64,000 nt of DNA, taken from Toxonevra muliebris (lineage: Eukaryota; Arthropoda; Insecta; Diptera; Pallopteridae). Location of the stretch: the NCBI GenBank assembly GCA_963691655.1, contig OY829327.1:57734079-57798078 (forward strand). Reading direction: 5' to 3'. A program made the translations under genes and the position numbers. Shown here piece by piece: positions 25,040 to 35,900 of this stretch. The notes under the pieces were generated by a model. It worked only from the letters and a program-made list of their open reading frames with translations, did not search any database and was not told where the DNA came from. Position 1 is the stretch's first letter; each line of letters starts with the position of its first letter.

Positions 25040-25322
25040 GGAATAAAAAACAATTGGAAGATCTTAACTTTTTGGAACTGATTGAAAAATATAGCAAAAT
25101 TTGGTTGGAAAAAAATCAAAACCAATGGCCAAACAGTAAAAGAATGCAGCTGCTGCGAAAATTTCCACAGAATTAACGGCAAATCCTTGTATTCCACCCA
25201 AGTGTATAATAAATTACAAAATATGAAGACTCGACTTAAAGCCAAAGTGGATACGAAAAAACTGGGAATGTTCCATTTGCAGATTTGATGCCGACAGAAG
25301 AAAAACAGTTTAAATTAATGGG
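25040..25322 (+). pseudogene. Possible zeste/Myb-SANT-like domain remnant
   Basis: Split frames give LNFLELIEKYSKIWLEKNQ (about 25063-25120) and later LQNMKTRLKAKVDTKK, continuing after a shift as TGNVPFADLMPTEEKQFKLM. This spacing recalls insect zeste-type Myb/SANT DNA-binding modules, with a leading L-E-L-I helix, a central K-x(2)-L-K-x-K-A helix and a trailing T-G-x(3)-P...EEK. Stops and a frameshift make it non-functional. The assignment rests on memory of the family pattern. Confidence 0.35.
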
Positions 25323-26033
25323 CGGTATACAAGTTCGATGTTACTTTGAAACTAAAGTTTATTTTCATCAAAAATATATTTGTAGCAAATTATACAATTA
25401 ATTCCAGTTCAAGTATAATAATGGGTATATGACATCAGTTTTAGTGTGGTCTTTAGCTTTCATATATTTCCGCCTTCTTGCTAATAAAAAAGCGTTTTTT
25501 GTATGCAGGGTTGGAAATCCTTTACTTCTGCCAAATTCATAACGAAACAGCTGATTTGCTCTCATTTTTTTTTGCTTGATTTATTTGACATAAGAATTAG
25601 ACGAATAAATCGGGAGAAGAAAAGAGCCATGCTGGTGACATAACCTTATTATTGTGCCATGATTGCGCACCGAGTAGCGTGGCCGTTGATAAATTTCAAA
25701 AAGTTGAAAAAAAAAGTGTCACTGAGAGTAAAAAAGTCTCATCCAATTTTTTTTTAATAAAAGGAACATTTATTTCATTTCACAGCAGTTTGCATATAAA
25801 AAAAAATGTATTGATGTATTGAAAAAAAAAAATCAATTGTCCCAAGTAATTAATACATAAAGGTGCTTCACGAAAAAAAAAAATGTTGTACACCTCCAAA
25901 AATTTGCCTCGTTTTATTTTATGATGATTCCCAAAATATTTCAGCTCTACCGATTACCATTCCCGTTCCATTTTGAAAAAACTAAAAAATCGCATTTCCT
26001 CAAGTCTGTTAGCAGATTTAAAAAAATTTGAAT
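25323..26033. other. Intergenic spacer without recognised features
   Basis: AT-rich, several poly-A tracts, no gene or defined repeat border. Confidence 0.5.
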
Positions 26034-26086
26034 GCAGAACCCTAGCATTTTTCAGTATCTATCATTTGTGAACTTTTAATTGGCCA

Positions 26087-26632
26087 CGGTCAATGTTTTG
26101 CTGTCAATGTTTTTTGTTTTTACTCTCTTTTCATCGTTTTGTTTGATGTATTTTGAAGTGAATGAAAATTCAACAATTGGAATGGAATTGGATGGAAAAT
26201 AATTATAATGACAATATGAGATAATGTTGGTGGAAATAGCAACAAATTATCAAAAAAATATTGCATTTACATATGAAAAACGCAGAAAAATTATCTTTAA
26301 AATTTGCAAACTATTAAAATAAGCTCCGCCACTTTGTTACTTGGCCATTGAATTACCATGTTTTTATAAAAATTATTAAGTAATTTTTTAAACAGAACTC
26401 ATTTTTACAAACAAACAAACAAAACCCAAATAACGGAAAGGTATTTATAAGTTAGTAAAAAGTCTAGTATTTTTCATAAAATATTACAATTTTCCAATAA
26501 AATGCAACAGTGCATCTTCAGCAGCCCCATTTTATTTGAAGTAATGCAGGTTTTTTTCGACAGTAAAAAATTTTAAGTGAAATGAGTTCAATGTTACATG
26601 AAATGAGGGCGATGTTACATGTAACATCGCCC
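26087..26632. mobile_element. Harbinger-like MITE family H1, copy 1 (left end truncated)
   Basis: Starts within the family terminus (CGGTCAATGTTTTGCTGTCA) and carries the family interior (ggagtgaatg-type, ataagctccgccactttgtt, cagtgcatcttcagcagccc). It ends with a perfect 26 bp palindrome at 26607-26632, made of the terminus GGGCGATGTTACA facing its own reverse complement, followed by TAA. No coding capacity. Confidence 0.7.
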
Positions 26633-26635
26633 TAA

Positions 26636-26950
26636 GCGCCTGGTTATATTGGTGCTCGGTGTTCGACGAATACAAAACATTTTCTCCCGTGCTCGGTCGA
26701 GGTGGTTACATTCAGCTCGTTGCAGAGTTGCTTTTTGTCAAAATATACTCGTTGCTTAATACTTTTTTGTATGTAATGATACTGTTTTGTAAAATAACTC
26801 GTTGTCACCCTGAGTACTCGGCGTGCTCGGTGTACAATACACCGAGCATATCGTGTTCGGTGTGGGATTGAGTAAAGACTCTCTCTTTGTGTTCGGTGCA
26901 ACAACAATTTCATGGTGTTCGCCGAGCATACTCGCAATATAACCACAGCC
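26636..26950. mobile_element. Harbinger-like MITE family H2, copy 1, TAA duplication
   Basis: Flanked by TAA at 26633-26635 and 26951-26953. Ends are GCGCCTGGTTATATTGGTGC and, in reverse complement, GGCTGTGGTTATATTGCGAG, with CTCGGTGTTCG-type motifs repeated several times inside (cggtgttcgacgaa, ctcggcgtgctcggtgt, caccgagcat). A near full-length sister copy lies at 60398-60714 and a truncated inverted copy at 27244-27441. The three-base TAA duplication is the PIF/Harbinger signature. Confidence 0.82.
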
Positions 26951-27243
26951 TAAGTCAATGTGGCAAATTTGAAAATAGCAAAAGTTTGTAAAAAAAACTT
27001 ATAAAACGACAGTGTTGCAACTTAAAAGTATGTATGTAATTAGTGTTGCGAATTTTCAAGTTAAAGGCAATGGATTTTTCGTATAATTTCATGTGAATAT
27101 TACACTTTTTGCAAAAAAGTCTCAAGTTGCAAGGATTTTAAAAAAGTCTCAAATTTTGGGTATTTTCGAAAAGTCGTGTCAAAGTCTCCAAGCAGTCAAA
27201 AAGGTTGAAAATTGTAACTTTAGTCTCATAACGGCCACGCTGG

Positions 27244-27441
27244 CACCGAGCACGTCGAATATTCAGGGTGGCAATGAGTTGTTTTACAAAACAGTATCAT
27301 TGCATAAAAAATAGTATTAAACAAACGAGTATATTTTGACAAAAATCTACTCAGTAACGAGCTGAATGTAAACACCTCGACCGAGCACGGGAGAAAATGT
27401 TTTGTGTTCGTCGAACATCGAGCACCAATATAACTGGGCAC
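27244..27441. mobile_element. H2 MITE, copy 3, inverted and truncated
   Basis: Reverse complement of the left half of H2: caccgagcacgtcgaatatt, then cgaccgagcacgggagaaaa, ending caccaatataactgggc. It abuts the end of repeat R at 27243. Confidence 0.75.
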
Positions 27442-28013
27442 TTAAAAGCTAATAGCGTAATAGCTCACAAATTACATATAGAAGATAACGCTTTGCGCAT
27501 GTTCGATATTTTTTGATGACGTAGTTGTTGATGTTTACAGTGAAAGAAACTCTTTGTTCGAAAATGTTTTATAAGTGTGTTTGTGAAATTAAAAAAAGTG
27601 AGAAAAGTATTTTTGACGTAATAAAGGGGGACTAATTATTTAGAACAACATTTGAGTGCCGCTGCAGAAGTCGAATGTGAGGAAGAAATCCAATGACTAT
27701 TCTTTCATGCGGGAATTTACTTCAGAATAAGGATATTAAATAGACAGATTATTATTTAAATGACGAAAATTAAATAAAACTACAAAATAAATTATATTGT
27801 ATATTACAGCTTATGCCTTTTATTTAAAACAAAATAATTTTTTCTAAATATTACTTGCAACTCAACACTTAATTTAATTACAGTGTGCTGATTGAAAAAA
27901 ATAATTCTTCCAATCAGCGCTTGAGATGATGAAGACGTATTGTTGATGCGCAGAACGAAAAAAATGTTTAATGTCGAATCGCAATCTTGTATATGTGATT
28001 TATGATAATAGCC
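27442..28013. other. Intergenic spacer
   Basis: No gene or bounded repeat seen. Several short frames without any domain. Confidence 0.45.
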
Positions 28014-28524
28014 TGGGCTTTCATCACGTAACTTCTAGACAATTGTCGTCAAAATGATACTCATTAAACGATATCGTCTGTGGTTTGATTCACGTAAGCT
28101 CATCACTATCGTCTCGCATATTGTTTATATTTTATAATTTAAGAGCTACTGGCAACCTCAGTTGATGTGTCAAAAATATAATTTTTGTTTTCAAAAGAAA
28201 AAGAGACTTAACAACTTGGTCGTTTTATTCGCACATGTTAAACTAACTGGCGAATAAAACACAGCTACAATTACGTTTTTTTTTAGTGCTCAGATCTAAA
28301 AATAAACACGATTACGTTTTTTGACAACTCGTGCTCTGCTCAGAGCTAAAAAAGAAAAACGCCTAATGTGAAAGTGATGCGATAGTATTTGATAATTTTT
28401 AACGATACGTTTAACAAGCAGTATATCGTCAAAGCGACATCGTGCAAACGATATAACGTTTTAGTGATTACGTGAAGTAAAAGTATCGTCAGACGACTAT
28501 CGTCATACGTGAAACGAAGCCGAC
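28014..28524. mobile_element. Imperfect inverted-repeat element rich in ATCGTC motifs, upstream of Rpp38
   Basis: The left end GGGCTTTCATCACGTAACTT and the right end in reverse complement (GGCTTCGTTTCACGTATGAC) are imperfect inverts, both followed by repeated GACGATA/ATCGTC motifs (28074, 28112, 28406, 28425, 28450, 28487, 28498). A 70 bp inverted piece of the GCTGTG family (about 28205-28273) lies inside. It ends less than 90 bp before the Rpp38 start codon, so it may supply promoter or 5' UTR sequence. Boundaries are approximate and no target duplication was found. Confidence 0.5.
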
Positions 28525-28610
28525 AAATCGACTTACTCGGCGTTGATGTCTGGCTGTCAAAATTAATTCATGTGGTACATTTTTTAGACACACCACATTT
28601 AAGTTTTGAG

Positions 28611-29628
28611 ATGAGTTTGTCAAGCATTAAAGCTAAACAAGCTAAAGGTAAACAAAAAACCCTACCAAAACTAAAGACGATCCTTGCAAATCCGTATAAA
28701 TCCAAGTGGTAAATATAATATCCATCTAAGAAACGAAGGCATAACTTTATCAAGTGTCTCTCTCTACAGTCCTACATTAGATGAAGATGAGGTGCAACAC
28801 CTTAAAAATGTATTTCGCGAGGCAATCACATCAAGCGGAATGGATCCACGTGCATTTGGAACTTCTAAACGACTTCGTTTGGGTTTAGAGAGCAGTATGC
28901 GTGCCATTAATAATTGTCAATGCTCTTGTGTTTTTCTTTCTCTTAGCATTAAGCCTCGTCATATTGTGAGACTTATTGCTAGGAGTATGGAAGTAAAAGA
29001 CAAAACAGTGCCAGTATACGTTCAACCACAGTTGGAAAAGTTCACTAAAGATTTATTTGGTATTGGGGCTCTTGCGCTAGTTCTTCCAACAGTCGACGAA
29101 TTAAAGAAATTAAAACTTGAAGACATTGCTAATTGGGTGGATCACAAAAAGTTAAAAAAAAATCCAACTATTGATGTTAAAGAAAAACAAAATACAATAA
29201 AAAGAAACAAAAAAGTTGAAATTAAACTACAAGAAGGACAAACAAACAAGGAGGCAAATGTTACGATAACTCCCAATGTCATTAAACAAAAGACACCATT
29301 TAGTGGTGACTTCATTTCCTTTTCAAGTATCGAGGATCAAATGGAACTAGAGGACGACAAAGATAGGCTGCTGGATGCATTGAGTAAAATGACAAAGAAA
29401 GCAAAGAAATCACACGCAACAGAAAATATTGAGCAAATGGATATTGTTAAAGTTCAATCTTCTATTAATTTGAGTCCAACTCCAGCTAATGACACCTTAA
29501 TAAATTTGGATTCTGATGATTTCTTGGAAGACTGTCAATATCAACCATTGGTGGTTCATAAAATAAACCCAAATCCTGATAAACAAAAAAAGAAACGTAA
29601 AAAGAATAAAAATAAAAAAAAGTTATAA
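28611..29628 (+). CDS. Rpp38: Ribonuclease P/MRP protein subunit p38 (Rpp38), L7Ae family
   Basis: Protein subunit of RNase P and RNase MRP, which process tRNA and rRNA precursors in the nucleus. Two exons are modelled: 28611-28708 and 28770-29628, joined across a 61 bp intron (GTAAAT donor, ctctctacag acceptor), giving 318 residues. The N-terminus is basic (MSLSSIKAKQAKGKQKTLPK) and leads to the LANPYKSK motif that precedes the fold in vertebrate Rpp38. The L7Ae-like core spans about residues 65-170: LRLGLESSMRAINNCQCSCV, then FLSLSIKPRHIVRLIARSME, VPVYVQPQL, and GIGALALVLP. The tail is Lys-rich and repeats the PNPDKQKKKRKKNKNKKK-type ending seen in the family. The ATG at 28611 is chosen because the in-frame residues before it lack family similarity. 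The frame also opens upstream at 28509. Confidence 0.88.
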
Positions 29629-29752
29629 AAATTATATTTTAATATTAAATATGTAGCTATAAAATTGCGTGTATGTACATATATTTGCGAATCTGTATAT
29701 CTGTATATGCGGACGATAAAAAATTTAAGAAAATTTTAAATGTATTTGAGTA

Positions 29753-29799
29753 ATCAGCTGTTTGTGTTTGCGGTTAGGATTTGTTTGGCATCAGCTGTT
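29753..29799 (+). promoter_or_regulatory. Pair of ATCAGCTGTT E-box core-promoter motifs
   Basis: ATCAGCTGTT occurs at 29753-29762 and again at 29790-29799, about 100-150 bp before the MTRES1 start codon and after the Rpp38 stop. This matches the AWCAGCTGWT (E-box/Ohler motif 5) element of housekeeping promoters in Drosophila. It suggests an independent promoter for MTRES1 in the 273 bp gap. The transcription start is inferred. Confidence 0.6.
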
Positions 29800-29901
29800 T
29801 GCTATTGAGGTTAGGGATTGGTTGACATCTGCTGGCTGAAGTTTTCATAATCGACGTTAAAATTTATTTTTTAAGTGCTGCGGACGACCTTAAATAAAAA
29901 A

Positions 29902-32900
29902 ATGTTAAGAATAAATCATATTAAACAATATATGAAACTTCTATCTGTAGTACAACTACCAACGACTACAGGGGCATCATTGCAAATTAATAAAATATTT
30001 TGTCAAACGGAGCAAAATAAATTGTTGGCACAGCGATATTTTCATTTAGAAACCACATTGCAAAAGTATAATAAAAAATCGTCACAATATGAAGATACAG
30101 ATAGTGAAGCTGAAGATGATTTTGAGTTTAAGGATGAGCGTGATTCTAAAGTGCTAAAAACCAAAGTCAATTCACTGCGAGCGGACCTCTTACTGAAGGC
30201 TGGATTGGGAATGGCAAGGAAGTAAGTTGTTATTTACATACTTTAAACATGAACTTATGGTAAATTTCTTTACAGTAAAATTGAAACGATTTTCTATGAT
30301 AGCAAAATACGCGTAAATGGCAAAAAGCTGGTAAAAAAGAGTGTTCAGGTTTGTAGCTGTATAGTATTAAAATGAAATTTTCGACAACTTTCAACAATGC
30401 AACTAGTGATTATATTGTTTTCAGTCAACAAGTTATGAGAGAAAAATATCGTTTTGTGTTTGCAGAACCACTATCTTTTCCAAGTTTGAGTTAAATTCTT
30501 ATCGTTCAACAGATTTCATAAAATTTATTTTCTGAGATGATAAGTTATTCAATGCATGGTTGCGATATGCTCATTTTTAAAGTGTACCTACGTCATTTCA
30601 ATGTTAAAAGCTAGTTATTACAGACCCAATATACAAAATTAACTTGGACTTAGTGAATTCTGCTTGAATAGCCACGATGTATACAGTGATTTCCAGAAAT
30701 GGTCAAATATTTTATTTATTAAAAAACTACACAATTGTGCAAATGAAAATTGAATATACCACAGTTTAGAAGGGGATGGTTGGATATGTTTGACCCTAAA
30801 TTACTGAGGTGTAAAAAAACTTTCATATTTACTGAGGCTGGTCCCTGGGATATTGTTAAATTTATATAGAAAAAATCTAAAGAACCTAAATATTCCCAAA
30901 ATGTATGGATAAATTACACTGCCCTGCAAAATTCAAATTTTCTTGTGAGAATAAGATGGAGGAGGGGTGGAGGGTATTTTGATGTTGTAGAACCTGCCAT
31001 ACTTTTTGATAAGCAAACTTTTTCCCAAACACACTTAATACTTTTATCATTCCTTTAGCCTGTAGGCAATATTGTATCTTCCGCAACCCCATTTTATTTG
31101 AAGTGATGTAGGTTTTTTCCGTCAGCAAAAAAATTTGAAGTGAAATGTGTTCTCCTCTCTTTTGCTCAGTGTTCATTTTTCAAAGCAAAAACAATTTCAT
31201 TGTTTGGCAGCAAAACATTGATCATGTAAGACTGATGTCACACGGTCAATGTTTTGCTGTCAATGTTTTTTGTTTTTACTCCCTTTTCATCGTTTGGTTT
31301 GATGCCTTGTTACACTATCAGTTTTTTGCTGAATGTTATTTTTTAATACTTTTATCTGCAACTATGTTTTTCCAACTAAAAAGTATTTAATTGTACTTTG
31401 GAGTGAATGAATTTTGAGTGAACTCTCTTTGCAAATGAGAGGATGAACACATTTCACTTCAAATTTTTTTGCTGACGGAAAAAACCTACATCGCTTCAAA
31501 TAAAATGGGGTTACCGAAGATACACTGTTGTATTTTACTGGAAAATACTAAAATTTTATGGAAAATACTACAATTTTTACTAACTTATACATACATTTTT
31601 TTCTTTACCATCCTTTGCGCTGTTTGGATTTTGTTTGGTTGTGAGACTGCTGTTTAAAAATTTACTTAATAAGTTTTATAAAAAACATCGTAATTCAATG
31701 ATCAAGAAACCAATATTATATAAAATTTTTTTTGTATAATTTGTTGCTATTTCCACCAACATTATCTCATATTGTCATTATAATTATTTTCCATCCAATT
31801 TTATTCCAATTGTTGAATTTTCATTCACTCCAAAGTAGAATTAAATACTTTTTAGTTGGAAAAACATAGTTAAAGATAAAAGTATTAAAAAATAATATTC
31901 AGCAAAAAGCAGATAGTGTAAGGGCGATGTTATGCAGACGATCAAATGATCACCGATCACGTCACTTTTTACGCTCTCTTTTTGATTTTTCAACTCTCTG
32001 CCCAAAGTATGTTATGCAGACAGTCATTTGATCGCCGATCAATAGTACATTTTTGTATTGCTTTAGTACGTTTTTGCTACTATTTTATTTAAACTTTGTA
32101 GTATTTTTTTTTTTTTAGTTTTGTGCAAAATTTATGAAGTAAATTGATAAATTTCTTGATAACAAATAATAAAAATTATTAAAAATTAGCTTTTGTTAAC
32201 TTTTTGCAAAATTTTATGGGTAAACGAGTATGTAAAGAATGACGAGTTTTTTTTCCTTTTTGCATATATGTTCATCAAAAGTGTACTATTTTGCTCCTAA
32301 AAGACAATTATTGGGAATAATTTCATAAAGGTAACACTGGTTTGATCTCATGATTCGGCGTCGAGAGCCAAATCATTTAGTGATCGTGCCGATCAAATTT
32401 TACTCTCTTGCTATCTCTCTCAATTTTTCATTTTATATTGAAACAACAACTCGTGCCAATGATATGATCGTGATCATGGCGAAATTATAATAGGTGATAG
32501 CAGCGTCAGCTCTGTCTTCTTCTTCTCTAATTTTTTTTATATGAAGATAATCTTAACTGTCAAAATCTTTGTTTTTTTTTTTTGTTTTCCATGCATTTGT
32601 TCTTGTGCTTTTGACAATTACGATTTTTAGCAACAACAAAGTAGCGTGTTGTTATTGTTACGTTGTACTTGTTGTATTGCTGCTATCACCATGTTAAATC
32701 CGCCTTGATCGTGATCGTCTGCATAACAATGCACTTAGGCTGATGTTACACGATCAATGTTTTGCGGCCAAACAATGCAATTGTTGTTGCTTTGAAAAAT
32801 GAACCCAGCAAAAGAAAGGATGAACACATTTCATTTCAAATTTTTTTACTGACGAAAAAAACCTGCATCAATTGAAATAAAATGGGGTTGCTGAAGATGC

Positions 32901-35900
32901 TCTGTAGCATTTTATTGGGAAATAGTAATATTTTATGAAAAATACTAGACTTTTTACTAACTTATAAATACATCTTTTTTCTTTGCCACCCTTTGCGTTT
33001 TTTGGCTGATGTTACACGGTCAATGTTTTCTGTTTTTACTCTCTTTTCATCGTTTTGTTTGATGCCCTGTTAGGCTGATGTTACACGGTCAATGTTTTGT
33101 TGTCAATGTTTTCTGTTTTTACTCTCTTTTCATCGGATTGTTTGATGCCCTGTTACACTATCAGTTTTTTGCTGAATGTTATTTTTTAATACTTTTATCA
33201 ACAACTATGTTTTTCCAACTAAAAAATATTTAATTGTACTTTGGAGTGAATGAAAATTCAACAATTGGAATGGAATTGGATAGAAAATATATATATTTAC
33301 ATATGAAAAACGCAGAAAAATTATCTTTAAAATTTGCGAACTATTAAAATAAGCTCCGCCACTTTGTTACTTGGCCATTGAATTACCATGTTTTTATAAA
33401 AATTATTAAGTAATTTTTTAAACAGCACTCATTTTTACAAACAAACAAACAAAAGCCAAGCAACGCAAAGGGTGGCAAAGAAAAAAAAATTATTTAAAAG
33501 TTAGTAAAAAGTCTAGTATTTCTCATAAAATATTAGTATTTCCAATAAAATGCAACAGTGTATCTTCAGCAACCCCATTTTTTTTTTGAAGTGATGCAGG
33601 TTTTTTTCATCAGTAAAAAAATTTGAAGTGAAATGTGTTCATCCTCTCTTTTGCTCAGTGTTCATTTTTCAAAGCAACAATTGCATTTTTTGACAGCAAA
33701 ACATTGATCGTGTAACATTGCCTTAAGAATCTAATCAAATTAGTACTCAGTGCTACGTAATAGAGGCTACACACGATACAACTAGGCCATATTGTACAAC
33801 TCGTATCGTGTGTAGTATGGTTGTATGATCGATTTTTATTAGCACATATATTAGAGCGTTTGTTTTATATAGGAAAGTAAACGTAAAAGGGAACACAATT
33901 GGACTGCTACAGAAAAAGATTGCTGGGATGAGCTTATCAGCATATAAATATAATCGAAAGCAAGCAAAATTACTTGAAAATTATTTAAAAAGAAGAAAGA
34001 TGCTTAGGATGGAATACGGAGTTATTGCTATTCGGTTTCGGAATGTTTAGCGCTTCAATTAAAAATTGAGCTTTGATTTTGCCAAAAGTCTTCATCGTCC
34101 AAGTCAAAAGGGTCGAGTATTCTTTTTGTATGTCTTTGTCTTCTTCAATAAGTCCGTATCATTCATGATATCAAAATCTCTATGTACGTAGGGGCGTTTA
34201 GTTTGAAAATATGAAAAATCAAAAATTTTTGAAAACCATAGGACTTGTCTTGGACAAGAGGTTGTTTCTGCAGTTTACACGATCAAGCATTGTTGTTGTA
34301 TAGCCATGTAGCACATGTTATATCGTCTAAGGGCGATGTTACACGATCAATGTTTTTCTGTCAAACAATGCAATTGTTGTTGCTTTGAAAAATGAACATT
34401 GCGCTGTTTGGCTTTTGTTTGGTTGTGAGACTGCTGTTTAAAAATTTACTTAATAATTTTTATAAAAACATGGTAATTCAATGGCCAAGTAACAAAGTGG
34501 CGGAGTTTATTTTAATAGATCCCAAATTTTAAAGATTATTTTTCTGCGTTTTTCATATATAAATGCAATTTTTTTTTAGTAGAATTTGTTGTTATTTCAA
34601 CCAACATTATCTCATATTGTCATAATTATTTTCCATTCAATTCCATTCCAATTGTTGAATTTTCATTCACTCCAAAATACAATTAAATACTATTTAGTTG
34701 GAAAAGCATAGTTGTAGGTAAAATTATCAAAAAATAACATTCAGCAAAAAACTGATAGTGTAACAGGGCATCAAACAAAATGATGAAAAGAGAATAAAAA
34801 CAAAAAACATTGACAGAAAAACATTGACCGTGTAACATCAGCCTAAATGACCAACCAACGAATGCAAAAAAATACGTTTTTTTTTTTAATTCGATACCTT
34901 GCTCCTGCATTGGGCAAAAATAGTTATCTGAAAAATATTAATACCATAGCAAAGAGGATTGAAATATTATTAAGAATAATGTAAAAATATCAATAAAGAA
35001 TTTTTCAATAAGAAGTTTTGCGACGACCTTGGGAAGAGCTTCATTGATATGCCTACGAAAAATACATATCATTTTACATTTTCGAGAAAATGTTAAATTA
35101 CTTCCTTTTTTTCCTATATTCTATAGATTTTATAGATCGTCGAAAATGCACAAAAATTACATTTTCCGTTTTGTTTTTGGCTCACCTAGATTTAAATATC
35201 GCATTTTATTCAGTGGTCTACTACATAAAACGATTGGACTTAAAATGAATTTTATGATCAATATTAAGTTCACTTCGCTTTTAGAGCAAAACAAGTAAAA
35301 ATAATTGTATTTAACGCTCTCCTGTAAAATTTACAGTTTGCATTGCATTTTGAATACTTTTGCTTAAGTAAATGTTGCAGAGTATAGGGCTCAACTCAAA
35401 ATTTACACAACTCAAAATTTTCAAAGAGCTACAAAACAAAATAATATAGCTAAATGAACTCCCCTCAATCAGTTAAAGAGTCATAACTCAAAATAATTTT
35501 TCACTAAAGAAATTGGTTATATATTGAAAAAACACATAACTCAAGATAATACCATTTATAGACCAGAGATCTGCATCAAATCACTTTTTTGCGACTTGTA
35601 GTCACTCATGCAAAATAAAGTGCAAGTACGTACATAGCGATAAGCAACCACCACTACTACTGGAACTACTGCTGTTTACTGTTTTATTGTGGGTAGACCA
35701 TCCGTCACCTTTCATGTCTTTGAATATCGGTCGACTTTATCATCTGCATCTTCGCTGCGTACTATCATCATCATTCTATTTTTTATAATTTAAGTTACTA
35801 AAATTAGATTATATTAAATTAAATATTTAAGTCCTTATGTTGCAATAAAACACAAGAGCATAACCGATATTTTTTCCTTCCCTGCAAATGACATAAAAAA

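Larger units (their letters stand above)
26034..27243. repeat. Dispersed repeat R, copy split by MITE insertions
   Basis: 26034-26086 and 26951-27243 together match the contiguous copy at 58061-58401 (gcagaaccctagcatttttc ... aaatttgaaaatag ... agtctccaagcagtc ... ggccatgctgg). The intervening 26087-26950 consists of a Harbinger-like MITE fragment and a complete GGTTATATTG MITE. About a dozen bases present in the uninterrupted copy (aacaattttccg) are missing at the junction. Confidence 0.75.

Noticed and set aside
26644..26946. 100-codon open frame on the minus strand
   Set aside because: It coincides with the H2 MITE, which has TAA duplications and a non-coding sister copy whose frame is broken.
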